A stretch of DNA of 64,000 nt, taken from Mycolicibacterium nivoides. GTDB taxonomy: Bacteria > Actinomycetota > Actinomycetes > Mycobacteriales > Mycobacteriaceae. Shown here piece after piece: positions 1-8,802 of the stretch (position 1 is the stretch's first letter; each line of letters opens with the position of its first letter). A program made the position numbers and the translations under genes. The stretch lies in the NCBI RefSeq assembly GCF_003855255.1, contig NZ_CP034072.1:5607705-5671704 (forward strand), given 5' to 3'. Under the pieces are notes generated by a model. The model did no database searches. It was given only the letters and a program-made list of their open reading frames with translations, and was not told the DNA's origin.

Positions 1-12
1 TGCCGCGCGAGC

Positions 13-60
13 AGACGCAAAAGTGCCCAATTCCGATGGGAATTGGGCACTTTTGCGTCT
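13..60 (-). terminator. Long perfect hairpin after clpB
   Basis: A 22-bp perfect inverted repeat (13-34 against 39-60) closes on a GATG loop just past the clpB stop codon. The stem is AT-rich at its base, so on the minus strand the transcript would carry A and U runs inside the stem rather than a separate U tract. It most likely ends clpB transcription and may act in both directions; what lies to its left is outside the window. Confidence 0.7.
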
Positions 61-75
61 TTTCGTCAGGCTGGA

Positions 76-2622
76 TCAGCCCAGAACGAGGCCGTCGCCA
101 TCCGCGCTGACATTGACCGGCACCACGTCACCGTCGTGCACCTCGCCTGCCAGCAGCATCTTGGCCAACTGGTCGCCGATGGCCTGCTGCACCAGTCGCC
201 GCAGCGGACGGGCACCGTAGAGCGGGTCGAAACCACGCTCGGCCAGCCAAGTCTTGGCGGGCAGCGACACCTCGAGGGTGAGCCGGCGCTGCGCGAGCCG
301 CTTCTGCAGCTGTTGCAGCTGGATGTCGACGATCGACACCAGCTCCTCGGGGTTGAGCGCGTCGAACATGATCACGTCGTCGAGCCGGTTGATGAACTCC
401 GGCTTGAACGCCGCCCGCACCGCGGCCATCACCTGTTCCTCGGTGCCACCGGCACCCAGGTTGGAGGTCAGGATCAGGATCGTGTTGCGGAAGTCGACCG
501 TGCGGCCTTGGCCGTCGGTCAACCGGCCCTCGTCGAGCACCTGCAGCAGCACGTCGAACACGTCCGGGTGCGCCTTCTCGATCTCGTCGAACAGGACCAC
601 CGTGTACGGACGCCGGCGCACGGCCTCGGTCAGCTGACCACCCTGGTCGTAGCCGATGTACCCCGGAGGCGCACCGACCAGACGGGCCACCGAGTGCTTC
701 TCGCCGTACTCGCTCATGTCGATGCGGACCATCGCGCGCTCGTCGTCGAACAGGAACTCCGCCAACGCTTTCGCGAGCTCGGTCTTACCGACACCGGTCG
801 GGCCCAGGAACATGAACGAACCCGTCGGCCGGTTGGGGTCGGCCACCCCGGCGCGGCTGCGGCGCACCGCATCCGACACCGCGGTCACCGCCGCCTTCTG
901 GCCGATGACGCGCTTGCCCAGCTCCTCCTCCATGCGCAGCAGCTTGGCGGTCTCGCCTTCGAGCATCCGGCCGGCGGGAATGCCGGTCCACGCCTCGACC
1001 ACGTCGGCGATGTCGTCGGGGCCGACCTCCTCCTTGAGCATCACGTTCTCGCGGGCCTCGGCCACGGGCAGCGCGGCGTCGAGCTTCTTCTCGACCTCGG
1101 GGATACGCCCGTAGCGCAGCTCCGCGGCCTTGGCCAGGTCGCCGTCGCGCTCGGCCCGGTCGGCCTCACCGCGCAAGGTGTCCAGTTGCTCCTTGTATTC
1201 GCGGACGATGTCGATGGCGCCCTTCTCGTTCTGCCAACGAGTGGTGAGCTCCGCGAGCTTCTCCTTGTAGTCGGCCAGCTCGCCGCGCAGCTTCTCCAGC
1301 CGGTCCTTGGACGCGTCGTCCTCTTCCTTGGACAGCGCCATCTCCTCGATCTCGAGGCGACGGACCAACCGCTCGACCTCGTCGATCTCGACAGGCCGGG
1401 AGTCGATCTCCATGCGCAGGCGAGACGCGGCCTCGTCGACCAGGTCGATGGCCTTGTCCGGCAGGAACCGGCTGGTGATGTAGCGGTCACTCAACGTGGC
1501 CGCCGCGACCAGCGCGGAGTCGGTGATGCGAACGCCGTGATGCACCTCGTAGCGGTCCTTGAGGCCGCGCAGGATGCCGACGGTGTCCTCGACAGACGGC
1601 TCGCCGACGAGCACCTGCTGGAAGCGGCGCTCCAGGGCGGCGTCCTTCTCGATGTACTTCCGGTACTCCTCGAGGGTCGTCGCGCCGACCAGACGCAGCT
1701 CACCGCGGGCCAGCATGGGCTTGATCATGTTGCCCGCGTCCATCGCGGACTCGCCGGTGGCACCGGCGCCCACGATGGTGTGCAGCTCGTCGATGAACGT
1801 GATGACCTGGCCGGCCGAGTTCTTGATGTCGTCGAGGACAGCCTTGAGGCGTTCCTCGAACTCACCGCGGTACTTGGCGCCGGCCACCATGGACCCGAGG
1901 TCCAGGCTGATGACGGTCTTGTCCCGCAGGCTTTCCGGCACATCACCCGCGACGATGCGTTGGGCCAGGCCCTCGACGATCGCGGTCTTGCCGACGCCGG
2001 GCTCGCCGATGAGCACCGGGTTGTTCTTGGTGCGGCGGCTCAGTACCTGTACGACACGACGGATCTCGGTGTCGCGGCCGATGACCGGATCGAGCTTGCC
2101 CTCACGCGCGGCGGCGGTCAGGTCGGTGGAGTACTTCTCCAGCGCCTGGTAGCTGCCCTCGGGGTCCGCGCTGGTCACCCGGGCACTGCCGCGCACCTTC
2201 ACGAATGCCTCACGCAGCGCCTGCGGCGAAGCACCGTGATTGGTCAGAAGCTTGGCGACCTCGGAGCTCCCGGTGGCCAGGCCGACCATCAGGTGCTCGG
2301 TGGACACATACTCGTCGTCCATCTCGGTTGCCAGGTGCTGCGCCGTGGTGATCGCGGTGATCGACTCGGGCGACAGCTGCGGTTGCGAACTCGAACCACT
2401 CGCGCTCGGCAGGCGGCCGATGATGCGCTCGGCTTCCGCACGGATCGTCGCGGGCTCGACTCCGACCGCCTCCAGCAGTGGTGCGGCGATACCGTCGTTC
2501 TGCGTCAGCAACGCCATCAACAAATGGGCGGGGGTGATCTGTGGATTGCCTGCGGCGGTGGCCGCCTGCAACGCCGAGGTCAGCGCCGCCTGGGTCTTCG
2601 TGGTCGGGTTGAACGAGTCCAC
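76..2622 (-). CDS. clpB: ATP-dependent chaperone ClpB (Hsp104 family disaggregase)
   Basis: Hexameric AAA+ disaggregase that, with DnaK-DnaJ-GrpE, extracts polypeptides from cytosolic aggregates. The 848-residue product has a Clp N domain (about 1-145), a first ATPase module with Walker A GEPGVGKT near residue 205 and Walker B FIDEL, and a coiled-coil middle domain rich in Glu, Lys and Arg (about 405-525). A second ATPase module has GPTGVGKT near 605 and [11 protein letters not shown]. It ends in VLG-type C-terminal residues. The start is GTG at 2622, preceded by a GGGAGG ribosome site, and gives the usual family length; the open frame runs 1.3 kb further upstream but that part is not coding. 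The promoter region holds a SigH-like promoter and a HAIR site, so heat-shock control by HspR and SigH is likely. Confidence 0.98.
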   Translation of the reverse strand: MDSFNPTTKTQAALTSALQAATAAGNPQITPAHLLMALLTQNDGIAAPLLEAVGVEPATIRAEAERIIGRLPSASGSSSQPQLSPESITAITTAQHLATEMDDEYVSTEHLMVGLATGSSEVAKLLTNHGASPQALREAFVKVRGSARVTSADPEGSYQALEKYSTDLTAAAREGKLDPVIGRDTEIRRVVQVLSRRTKNNPVLIGEPGVGKTAIVEGLAQRIVAGDVPESLRDKTVISLDLGSMVAGAKYRGEFEERLKAVLDDIKNSAGQVITFIDELHTIVGAGATGESAMDAGNMIKPMLARGELRLVGATTLEEYRKYIEKDAALERRFQQVLVGEPSVEDTVGILRGLKDRYEVHHGVRITDSALVAAATLSDRYITSRFLPDKAIDLVDEAASRLRMEIDSRPVEIDEVERLVRRLEIEEMALSKEEDDASKDRLEKLRGELADYKEKLAELTTRWQNEKGAIDIVREYKEQLDTLRGEADRAERDGDLAKAAELRYGRIPEVEKKLDAALPVAEARENVMLKEEVGPDDIADVVEAWTGIPAGRMLEGETAKLLRMEEELGKRVIGQKAAVTAVSDAVRRSRAGVADPNRPTGSFMFLGPTGVGKTELAKALAEFLFDDERAMVRIDMSEYGEKHSVARLVGAPPGYIGYDQGGQLTEAVRRRPYTVVLFDEIEKAHPDVFDVLLQVLDEGRLTDGQGRTVDFRNTILILTSNLGAGGTEEQVMAAVRAAFKPEFINRLDDVIMFDALNPEELVSIVDIQLQQLQKRLAQRRLTLEVSLPAKTWLAERGFDPLYGARPLRRLVQQAIGDQLAKMLLAGEVHDGDVVPVNVSADGDGLVLG

Positions 2623-2689
2623 GACACCTCCCCTTCTATGTCTGTCCACGGCCAAATGGGCTACGTGGAAAATGCTTGTCGCGATGTAC

Positions 2690-2715
2690 AACGTAGTCAA
2701 GGTTGAGTCTGTTCC
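2690..2715 (-). promoter_or_regulatory. SigH-type promoter for clpB
   Basis: On the minus strand GGAACA is followed by 16 bases and then CGTT, matching the mycobacterial SigH pattern (GGAAY, then GTT). The -35 element covers 2710-2715 and the -10 element 2690-2693. The same motif with the same 16-base spacer occurs upstream of dnaK in this window. Control of clpB and dnaK by SigH is known in M. tuberculosis; here it is inferred from the motif. Confidence 0.65.
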
Positions 2716-2722
2716 GCTCAAC
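2702..2722. promoter_or_regulatory. HAIR site (HspR operator) upstream of clpB
   Basis: GTTGAGT, seven bases, GCTCAAC: close to the HAIR consensus CTTGAGT-N7-ACTCAAG, with outer-base substitutions. It overlaps the -35 element of the SigH-like clpB promoter, so bound HspR would block that promoter. It lies only 33 bases from the divergent glycosyltransferase start and could influence that gene as well. Confidence 0.8.
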
Positions 2723-2754
2723 TTTAAAAATTTTTCCCGGGCACACTCGACGGG

Positions 2755-3948
2755 GTGCCCTTCCCCTCCCACATCGCCGTCGTCGCCGCGTCCGCACCCA
2801 GCCACATGTACCCCCATCTGGCGGTGATTCACGAGCTGGTACGCCGCGGCCATCGGGTGAGTTACCTGGTCGGAGGCCATCTGGCCGGTTTGGTCGCGCC
2901 CACCGGGGCCGACGTCATCGCCTGCACCTCGGTGCTGCCGGGGGCGCCCGGCGCGCCGGAATCCTTCGCCGAAGCCGACCCGGTGGCCGGCATGCGGATG
3001 TTCCTCGACGAGGCGGTGCATGTCCTGCCGCAGGTCCACGCCGCCCTCGACGCCGACCGGCCAGACCTGGTGCTCTACGACATCGGCGGCATGGCGGGCC
3101 CCGTGGCCGCCGACCACTGGGGCGTCCCCGCGGCGCAGTTGTCGCCCAGCGAGGTGGCCTGGGACGGCTACCACGACGACATGGCCGAGGTCCTCGGTCC
3201 GATCCTCGGCAGTCCCGGCGGCCTGGCCTACCGCCGGGCGTTCGACGACTGGCTGACCGATTCCCGCTCGCGATTGACGTTCGACGACGTGACCGGCGCG
3301 CCTCGGCGATGCCTGGTGTTGATCCCGCGGGTGATGCAACGCAACTCCGACCGGGTCGGCGATCGCTACCGGTTCGTCGGACCGTGCATCGACCCGCGAC
3401 GCGCGAATCCGGGCGATTGGAGCCCGCCGGCCGGAGACGGTCCGCTGGCCCTGCTGGCCTTCGGCACCGCCTACACCGAACGAGCCGACGTGTACCGCAA
3501 CGTGATCGAGGCACTCGACGGGCACGGTTGGCGGCTGGTGCTGGCCACCGGCCATGCCGAGGCCGACGATCTGGGTCCGGTACCTGACTGGGTTCAGCTG
3601 CGCGAGTCCGTTCCCCAACCGGCTGTGCTGCGATCGGCCGACTGTTTCATCACTCACGCCGGCATGGGTTCGTGCACCGAGGGATTGTGGTTCGGTGTGC
3701 CGATGGTCGCGATTCCGCAGGCCGTCGATCAGCCGGCCAACGCCACCCGCCTGGAGACCATCGGGGTCGGCCGTCACCTGCCGGACCATCTGCCCGGCGT
3801 GGGCGCGATCCGCGACGCCGTCCTCGGTGTCGTGGCCGATCAGCAGGTCCGGTTGAATCTCGACACCATCCGCGCGGAGATCCACGCCCACGGCGGGCCG
3901 GGACATGCGGCCGACGCAGTTGAGGACATCGCGGCCGGACGTTGGTGA
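2755..3948 (+). CDS. MGT/EryCIII-type glycosyltransferase (GT1 family)
   Basis: 397 residues with a two-domain GT-B layout. The N-terminal acceptor domain begins [19 protein letters not shown]. The C-terminal nucleotide-sugar domain carries [18 protein letters not shown] followed by Q-A-V-D-Q, the donor-binding signature of macrolide and glycolipid glycosyltransferases. It probably transfers a sugar from a nucleotide donor to a small hydrophobic acceptor in the cytosol; the acceptor is unknown. The start is GTG at 2755 with no clear ribosome site, so translation may be leaderless. It is divergent from clpB and shares its short promoter region, so heat-stress co-regulation is possible. Confidence 0.85.
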   Translation: MPFPSHIAVVAASAPSHMYPHLAVIHELVRRGHRVSYLVGGHLAGLVAPTGADVIACTSVLPGAPGAPESFAEADPVAGMRMFLDEAVHVLPQVHAALDADRPDLVLYDIGGMAGPVAADHWGVPAAQLSPSEVAWDGYHDDMAEVLGPILGSPGGLAYRRAFDDWLTDSRSRLTFDDVTGAPRRCLVLIPRVMQRNSDRVGDRYRFVGPCIDPRRANPGDWSPPAGDGPLALLAFGTAYTERADVYRNVIEALDGHGWRLVLATGHAEADDLGPVPDWVQLRESVPQPAVLRSADCFITHAGMGSCTEGLWFGVPMVAIPQAVDQPANATRLETIGVGRHLPDHLPGVGAIRDAVLGVVADQQVRLNLDTIRAEIHAHGGPGHAADAVEDIAAGRW

Positions 3949-3967
3949 GCGTTGCTAGGTTTTGCTC

Positions 3968-4636
3968 ATGACGGAAAGCTGGGGCTCGGTTTTCGCCGAA
4001 CTCATCCCGCTGGCATTGGTGGTGGCGCTGTCACCGCTGTCGATCATTCCGGCGGTCCTGGTGCTACACAGCCCGCGCCCCCGGCCGGCGGGCCTGTCCT
4101 TTCTCGCCGGATGGTTTCTCGGCCTGGCCGCGCTGACGGCGATCTTCGTCGGCGTCTCCGGCCTGTTCGGCCGGCTCGACGAGCCACCGACGTGGGCGTC
4201 GTGGTTGCGCATCGTTGTGGGCGTCGCGCTGATCGTCTTCGGTGTGTACCGCTTTCTCACCCGGGCACAGTCAGAGCACAGCCCCAAGTGGATGGCCAGC
4301 CTGAGCAAGCTCACGCCGGCCCGGGCGGGTGCCGCCGGCCTGGCGCTCACCGTGGTGAACCCCAAGGTGCTGTTCATCTGCGTGGCAGCAGGTTTGGCGA
4401 TCGGCAGCGCCGGCCTCGGTCAGCCGGGCGTCTGGGCGGCAGGGCTGTACTTCGTGGCGTTCGCGGGGTCGACGGTGGCCCTGCCGATCCTCGCGTACGC
4501 GGTGTCCGGCGAGCGACTGGACCCCGCACTGGCCCGGCTGAAGGAATGGATGGAACGCAACCACGCAGTCTTGGTTGCGGCGATTCTGGTGGTGATCGGC
4601 CTGCTCGTGCTCTACAAGGGAATTCACGCTCTATAG
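3968..4636 (+). CDS. Sap/GAP-family integral membrane protein
   Basis: 222 residues with about six hydrophobic segments: FAELIPLALVVALSPLSIIP, the stretch around LSFLAGWFLGLAALTAIFV, then 70-90, 115-135, 150-170 and the C-terminal 200-220. The N-terminal polar-proline pattern ALSPLSIIPAVL and the loop motif VVNPKVL fit the sulfolipid-1-addressing protein (Sap)/GAP family. That family assists export of glycolipids such as sulfolipid and glycopeptidolipid in mycobacteria. ATG at 3968 is preferred over a TTG six bases upstream. It follows the glycosyltransferase by 19 bases, and a glycolipid-related pair is plausible. Lipid specificity cannot be read from the sequence. Confidence 0.7.
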   Translation: MTESWGSVFAELIPLALVVALSPLSIIPAVLVLHSPRPRPAGLSFLAGWFLGLAALTAIFVGVSGLFGRLDEPPTWASWLRIVVGVALIVFGVYRFLTRAQSEHSPKWMASLSKLTPARAGAAGLALTVVNPKVLFICVAAGLAIGSAGLGQPGVWAAGLYFVAFAGSTVALPILAYAVSGERLDPALARLKEWMERNHAVLVAAILVVIGLLVLYKGIHAL

Positions 4637-4673
4637 GCGACGTATTCAGTCCGGATCAGGCTACGGTGTGCGC

Positions 4674-5297
4674 ATGTCCGAATCCGGTTTCGGTGATTTC
4701 GAATTCGAGCGGAAGTTCTTTGTCCGCGAATTGCCCGCGGCGGCGGCATCCGATCCCACACCTGCGCTGATCGTGCAGGCGTATCTGTTCGCATCCGACG
4801 GATACGCGGTGCGTGTCCGGGTGCAGGGGCCGGCTCCCGCTGAATTGGATGCCACCCCGGCCGAACTCGTGGTGACATTGGGCGAGGAATCGCTGGGGAC
4901 CATGACGGCCAAAGGCCCTGCCGTCGGCGGTACCCGCTACGAGGCCGAACGCGAACTCGATCCATTGGTGGCGGCGCAGATCGTCGGCCGATCCGAACAC
5001 GTCATCGCGAAAGTCCGTTATTCGATGTGGCTCGGCGAGGACGGCTGGATCATCGATCAGTTCCTCGGCAGAAACGCACCACTATTGCTGTCGGAGGTCG
5101 AGCGAGGTAGTCCCGTGGTCGATCTGGCAATTCCGGCGTTCTGCGTTTCCGAGGTGTCCGAAGACGACCGGTTCCGTAATGAATACCTGGCGCACCGGCC
5201 ATTCGGCACCTGGGCCGGCGAATATCTGGCTGAGCTCGAACACCGCGGCCCCACCTTCGTCGATACCCTGGGCCGGAATCAGTTCGAAGGCAGTTGA
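4674..5297 (+). CDS. CYTH domain protein
   Basis: 207 residues. The N-terminus FEFERKFFV is a variant of the CYTH signature (ExExK). Charged strands follow with patterns typical of the tunnel fold, such as YAVRVRVQG, ELVVTLGEES, TRYEAEREL, AKVRYSMWLGEDGWIIDQF and LSEVE. CYTH proteins bind triphosphorylated substrates and metal ions inside a beta-barrel tunnel and include triphosphatases and class IV cyclases. The sequence does not choose between tripolyphosphatase and thiamine-triphosphatase activity. ATG at 4674 is chosen over GTG at 4668. Confidence 0.75.
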   Translation: MSESGFGDFEFERKFFVRELPAAAASDPTPALIVQAYLFASDGYAVRVRVQGPAPAELDATPAELVVTLGEESLGTMTAKGPAVGGTRYEAERELDPLVAAQIVGRSEHVIAKVRYSMWLGEDGWIIDQFLGRNAPLLLSEVERGSPVVDLAIPAFCVSEVSEDDRFRNEYLAHRPFGTWAGEYLAELEHRGPTFVDTLGRNQFEGS

Positions 5298-5330
5298 GCA
5301 AGACAGCCGTCCGCCGCAAGGGAATGACAC

Positions 5331-5864
5331 ATGACGCCTCACGGTCCCGACGATTGGGACGATGCCGACGACGGCAACGGCCTCGACGCACTCGATTTCG
5401 ACACCCCGGTGCTCGATGACGATGCGTCCGGTCTCGATGCCCTGCCGGACTACGCGCCCGACGATGTCGAGGAGGACGAGGACGACGACTTCGACACCTT
5501 CGACGCCGAACCCAATGCCGAAGACGAAGAGCAGATCCCGGTGGTCCAGGCCGTCAACCCGCCGGGCACCGTCGCCGTCACAGCCTATCTCAACGGCTCC
5601 GTCGCCCAGGTGGACCTGGACCCGAGGGTGACCACCCTGACCGAGGCTCAGCTGGCCGACGAGATCCGGGTCGTGGCCGGCGTCGCCGCCGCGAAGGCGA
5701 CGGCGGTGGTGCACGTCGGCGTGGTGAACATGCTCCTCGAGCAGGGCATGGAGTTGCGTGAGGCCCGCGACTTCGTGGAGACCAACATGCCGTTCGCCAC
5801 CCCCGAACAGGCCGGTGAGGCCGAACTCGCGCTCATCGCGCGGCACTCCGACCAGGCGCACTGA
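5331..5864 (+). CDS. Acidic conserved hypothetical protein
   Basis: 177 residues, not assigned to a family. Residues 1-65 are almost entirely Asp, Glu, Gly and Pro and look disordered. Residues 70-177 look folded: a short strand pair (TVAVTAYLNGSVAQVDLDP), then helices (LADEIRVVAGVAAAKATAVVH and a C-terminal helix ending in LIARHSDQAH). There is no signal peptide or membrane segment, so it should be cytosolic. It starts 33 bases after the CYTH gene with AAGGGA upstream, so the two are probably cotranscribed. The acidic tail plus small helical domain could suggest a binding or chaperone-like adaptor, but that is a guess. Confidence 0.75.
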   Translation: MTPHGPDDWDDADDGNGLDALDFDTPVLDDDASGLDALPDYAPDDVEEDEDDDFDTFDAEPNAEDEEQIPVVQAVNPPGTVAVTAYLNGSVAQVDLDPRVTTLTEAQLADEIRVVAGVAAAKATAVVHVGVVNMLLEQGMELREARDFVETNMPFATPEQAGEAELALIARHSDQAH

Positions 5865-5868
5865 CCAC

Positions 5869-6498
5869 CTACAGGTCAGGCAGCCCCAGCTCGGCCGCAT
5901 CGGCGGTGAGGTAGCGGGTCACCGTCGGTGCGAGCAGTCTCACGACGTCTTCACCGTCGAGCGTCGCCATCGGCGGCACTGCCATCACATACCGCAGCAT
6001 CGCGGTACCCACCAGGCTCGATGCGGCGAGCATGGCCCGCAACCGGGCCTGCTCGCCACCGCCGAGCACGCCTGACACCGCCGCGAGCACGTAGTCCTGC
6101 ATGAACGTTCGAAATGCCACGTGCGCATCGGAATTCGACGTTGCCGACTGCAGCATGACCCGCATGCTGGCTGCGGTGTCCGGCGATTCCCACATCTTCA
6201 GGTAGACGCGCACCATGCGCTCGCCGATCTTGTCGGCCGGCCCTTCCAGGGCAGCCACCAGTACGTCGGGGTCCAGGATCAGCCGCAGCGATTCCCGGAA
6301 GAGGTCGGCCTTCGACCCGAACAGATAGAGCACCATCGATGCGTCGACGTGCGCGTCCGAGGCAATCGCCCGCAGTGTCGTCTTCTCGTATCCCTCGGCC
6401 GCGAAGCGCTGCTTGGCCGCCGCCAGCACAGCGTCGCGGGAGACCGGGTCGCCCTGGCGGCGCCCGCGCCGCGTAGCAGTTTTCCCAGGTGAAGCCAT
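5869..6498 (-). CDS. TetR-family transcriptional regulator
   Basis: 209 residues. An N-terminal helix-turn-helix at about 20-65 (ILxAA-type helix, then TTLRAIASDAHVDASMVLYLF) is typical of TetR repressors; the remaining helices form the ligand and dimer domain. Its start is 98 bases from the divergent membrane-protein gene, with an inverted repeat between them. The usual arrangement is autorepression plus repression of the divergent gene, relieved by a small hydrophobic ligand. It converges with the acidic hypothetical gene, with only four bases between the stops. Confidence 0.9.
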   Translation of the reverse strand: MASPGKTATRRGRRQGDPVSRDAVLAAAKQRFAAEGYEKTTLRAIASDAHVDASMVLYLFGSKADLFRESLRLILDPDVLVAALEGPADKIGERMVRVYLKMWESPDTAASMRVMLQSATSNSDAHVAFRTFMQDYVLAAVSGVLGGGEQARLRAMLAASSLVGTAMLRYVMAVPPMATLDGEDVVRLLAPTVTRYLTADAAELGLPDL

Positions 6499-6513
6499 AC
6501 ATCGACACTATCA

Positions 6514-6531
6514 TTTCAATGACTGTTGAAA
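6514..6531. promoter_or_regulatory. Candidate TetR operator
   Basis: TTTCAA, six bases, TTGAAA: a perfect 6-bp inverted repeat placed 15 bases upstream of the tetR start and between the two divergent genes. Position and symmetry fit a TetR-family operator. Binding is inferred. Confidence 0.5.
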
Positions 6532-6596
6532 ACTGGACCCATGGCGCCTACCCTCATCTCAACCGATTAATTCAACGTCGGATGAAAAGAGGGAAC

Positions 6597-7631
6597 ATGC
6601 TCTCGACACAGACCGCCGCGCCCGCCCACCACGCAGCACCCGAACACGAACCGCCCGCCGCACTGCGCGCCGCGGGCATCGTCGCCGTGTTGACCATCGC
6701 GATCGCCATCGTGGCCATCGCGTTCGCCCTACCGGCGTCGCGTTCCAAGCCGCACGACCTCCCGATCGGCGCCGCCGGGCCCCAGGCCGCCACCAGCCAG
6801 ATCGCCGAGCGCCTCCAACAGCAGGCCCCGGGCGCATTCTCGGTGACCTACTACCCCGGCGAGGACGCCTTACGTGAGGCGATCCTCAACCGAAACGTCT
6901 ATGGCGGCATAGCCTTCGGCCCGCAGGGGCCGACCCTGCTGACGGCCACCGGAGGCAGCCCCGCCGTCGCGCAGTTGCTCACCCAGATCGGCAACGGCAT
7001 CGCCGCGAATTCCGGCGTGACCCTGCACACCGAGGACCTGGCCCCGCCCACCCACCAGGACCCGCGCGGAACCGGACTGGCCGCCTCTGCCCTGCCGATC
7101 ACCCTGGCCGGGATGCTGCCTGCCATCGCGCTGGTGCTGGTGTTGAAGCGTGAGGTGTGGACCCGCCTGATCGCGACAATCGTGTTCTCCGCGTTCGCAG
7201 GCACCACGGTCGCGGCGCTGCTCCAGTACGTGTTCGGCTCGATCGACTCCAACTTCTGGGGCGTGGCCGCAGGGCTGACCCTCGGGATAGCCGCAGCCGG
7301 CCTGTTCGTCCTCGGCCTGGGGTCTCTGTTCGGCAAGGTCGGCCTGGCGGTAGGTGCTGCGCTGGCCCTGCTGTTGGGCAACCCGCTGTCCGGGTTGACG
7401 GCCGCACCGGAGATGCTGCCCGCCGGATGGGGTCAGCTCGGCCAGCTGTTGCCGCAGGGCGCCACTGCCACGCTGTTGCGATCGACCGCGTACTTCGGCG
7501 GGGCGGGCGCGGACCTGGCGATCGTCGTGCTCAGTTGCTGGGTGCTCGCCGGACTGACATTGGTGATCATCGCCGCATTGCGGCGGCCCGGGCGCACCGC
7601 GCCTAGACTGCGACTCCGTGGGACTCGATGA
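6597..7631 (+). CDS. Multi-pass membrane protein, ABC-2/YhgE-like
   Basis: 344 residues. One membrane segment near residues 25-45 is followed by an extracytoplasmic region of about 130 residues (ALREAILNRNVYGGIAFG is typical of YhgE/ABC-2 permease ectodomains). Four or five membrane segments lie between about 165 and 330. The layout resembles ABC-2 type permease halves and DUF3533/YhgE proteins, but no ATPase gene adjoins. The ATG at 6597 has a GAGGG ribosome site. It is divergent from the TetR gene, which suggests a regulator with its efflux-type membrane target. The 3' end overlaps the flavohemoglobin start by 14 bases, so the two are probably cotranscribed. Confidence 0.7.
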   Translation: MLSTQTAAPAHHAAPEHEPPAALRAAGIVAVLTIAIAIVAIAFALPASRSKPHDLPIGAAGPQAATSQIAERLQQQAPGAFSVTYYPGEDALREAILNRNVYGGIAFGPQGPTLLTATGGSPAVAQLLTQIGNGIAANSGVTLHTEDLAPPTHQDPRGTGLAASALPITLAGMLPAIALVLVLKREVWTRLIATIVFSAFAGTTVAALLQYVFGSIDSNFWGVAAGLTLGIAAAGLFVLGLGSLFGKVGLAVGAALALLLGNPLSGLTAAPEMLPAGWGQLGQLLPQGATATLLRSTAYFGGAGADLAIVVLSCWVLAGLTLVIIAALRRPGRTAPRLRLRGTR

Positions 7632-8784
7632 CCGTCAAGCACTGGAGACACTCCAGAACGCTGTCGACCCCGACCAGGGCTCCGCGACGCTGATCCGCGA
7701 TTTCTACACCCAGTGGTTCGCCACCGACCTCTCGGCCCGCGATCTGTTCCCTCCCGACATGGACAGCCAGCGCGATGTCTTTGCCCGCGCACTGACCTGG
7801 CTGTTCGGGGAGCTGATCGCCCAGCGCGCCGAGGAGCCGGTGGCATTCCTGGCTCAGCTCGGCAGAGACCACCGCAAATACGGTGTGACGCAGAGTCATT
7901 ACGACTCCATGCAGGAGGCGCTCTACAACGCGCTGCGCCGCCACCTCGAGTCCGATTGGGACGACCGGCTGGCCGAGGCCACCCGCGACGCCGTGGCCCT
8001 GATCATCGGGGTGATGCGCGGGGCGGCCGACGCCGAGGACTCCCCCGCGTACTGCGACGGCACCGTCATCGAGCACCACCGGGTCACCCGGGACGTCTCG
8101 GTGATCCGGCTCCAACTCGACCAGGCGCTGTTCTACCACCCCGGCCAGTACGTCACCGTGCAGGTGCCTCAGTGGCCGCGCCGGTGGCGCTACCTGAGTC
8201 CGGCCGTCCCCTCCGACCGCTCCGGGGGCATCGAGTTCCACATCCGGTCGGTCCCCGGCGGCATGGTGAGCACCGCCATCGTCGCCGAGACCAAGATCGG
8301 GGACCGCTGGCGCATGTCCAGCCCGCACGGCGGGCTGCACGTCGACCGGGACGGCGAAGATGTGCTGATGGTGGCCGGCAGCACCGGGCTGGCCCCGCTG
8401 CGCAACATCATCATGGACATGACGCTGCACGGCGAGAATCCCCGCGTGCACCTGTTCTTCGGCGGCCGCTATCCGTGCGACCTCTACGACCTGAAGACGC
8501 TGTGGCACATCGCCTCGACAAACCCGTGGCTGTCGGTGACCCCGGTGTCCGAGTACAGCACCGATCCCCCGTGGGCCGGCCAGTACCCGAACGTCCAGCC
8601 GCCGCGCGGTCTGCATGTGCGCCAAACCGGCACCCTGGCCGAAGTGGTGACCAGGTACGGCAATTGGGGCGATCGGCAGATCCTCATCTGCGGTGGACCG
8701 GACATGGTCACCGCCACCAAGGCAGCCCTGGTCGAGCGGGGCGCTCCGGCCGAGCGGATCCAGCACGACCCGCTGACGCGCTGA
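7618..8784 (+). CDS. Type II flavohemoglobin (globin-FAD-NAD oxidoreductase)
   Basis: 388 residues. A globin domain covers about 1-140, with a Tyr near 30 at the B10 position and His85 as the likely proximal ligand (LGRDHRKYGV). A ferredoxin-reductase-like FAD domain has R191-Y-L-S194 as the flavin motif, and an NAD domain has the GSTGLAPLRNI and ICGGPDM motifs. It resembles the M. tuberculosis Rv0385 type, which is also adjacent to clpB. Type II members lack some lipid and electron-transfer residues of Hmp, and the M. tuberculosis one has been linked to D-lactate oxidation rather than classic NO dioxygenation. GTG at 7618 is the probable start. The next gene begins 18 bases after its stop. 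Confidence 0.88.
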   Translation: MGLDDRQALETLQNAVDPDQGSATLIRDFYTQWFATDLSARDLFPPDMDSQRDVFARALTWLFGELIAQRAEEPVAFLAQLGRDHRKYGVTQSHYDSMQEALYNALRRHLESDWDDRLAEATRDAVALIIGVMRGAADAEDSPAYCDGTVIEHHRVTRDVSVIRLQLDQALFYHPGQYVTVQVPQWPRRWRYLSPAVPSDRSGGIEFHIRSVPGGMVSTAIVAETKIGDRWRMSSPHGGLHVDRDGEDVLMVAGSTGLAPLRNIIMDMTLHGENPRVHLFFGGRYPCDLYDLKTLWHIASTNPWLSVTPVSEYSTDPPWAGQYPNVQPPRGLHVRQTGTLAEVVTRYGNWGDRQILICGGPDMVTATKAALVERGAPAERIQHDPLTR

Positions 8785-8802
8785 GGATGCCAGACTGGCG
8801 CC

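Noticed and set aside
43..2706. Very long open frames on the strand opposite clpB, lpdA, gcvP, dnaK and others
   Set aside because: These follow from high GC third-position bias; their translations are rich in Arg, Gly, Asp and His, lack domain patterns and overlap well-supported genes completely.
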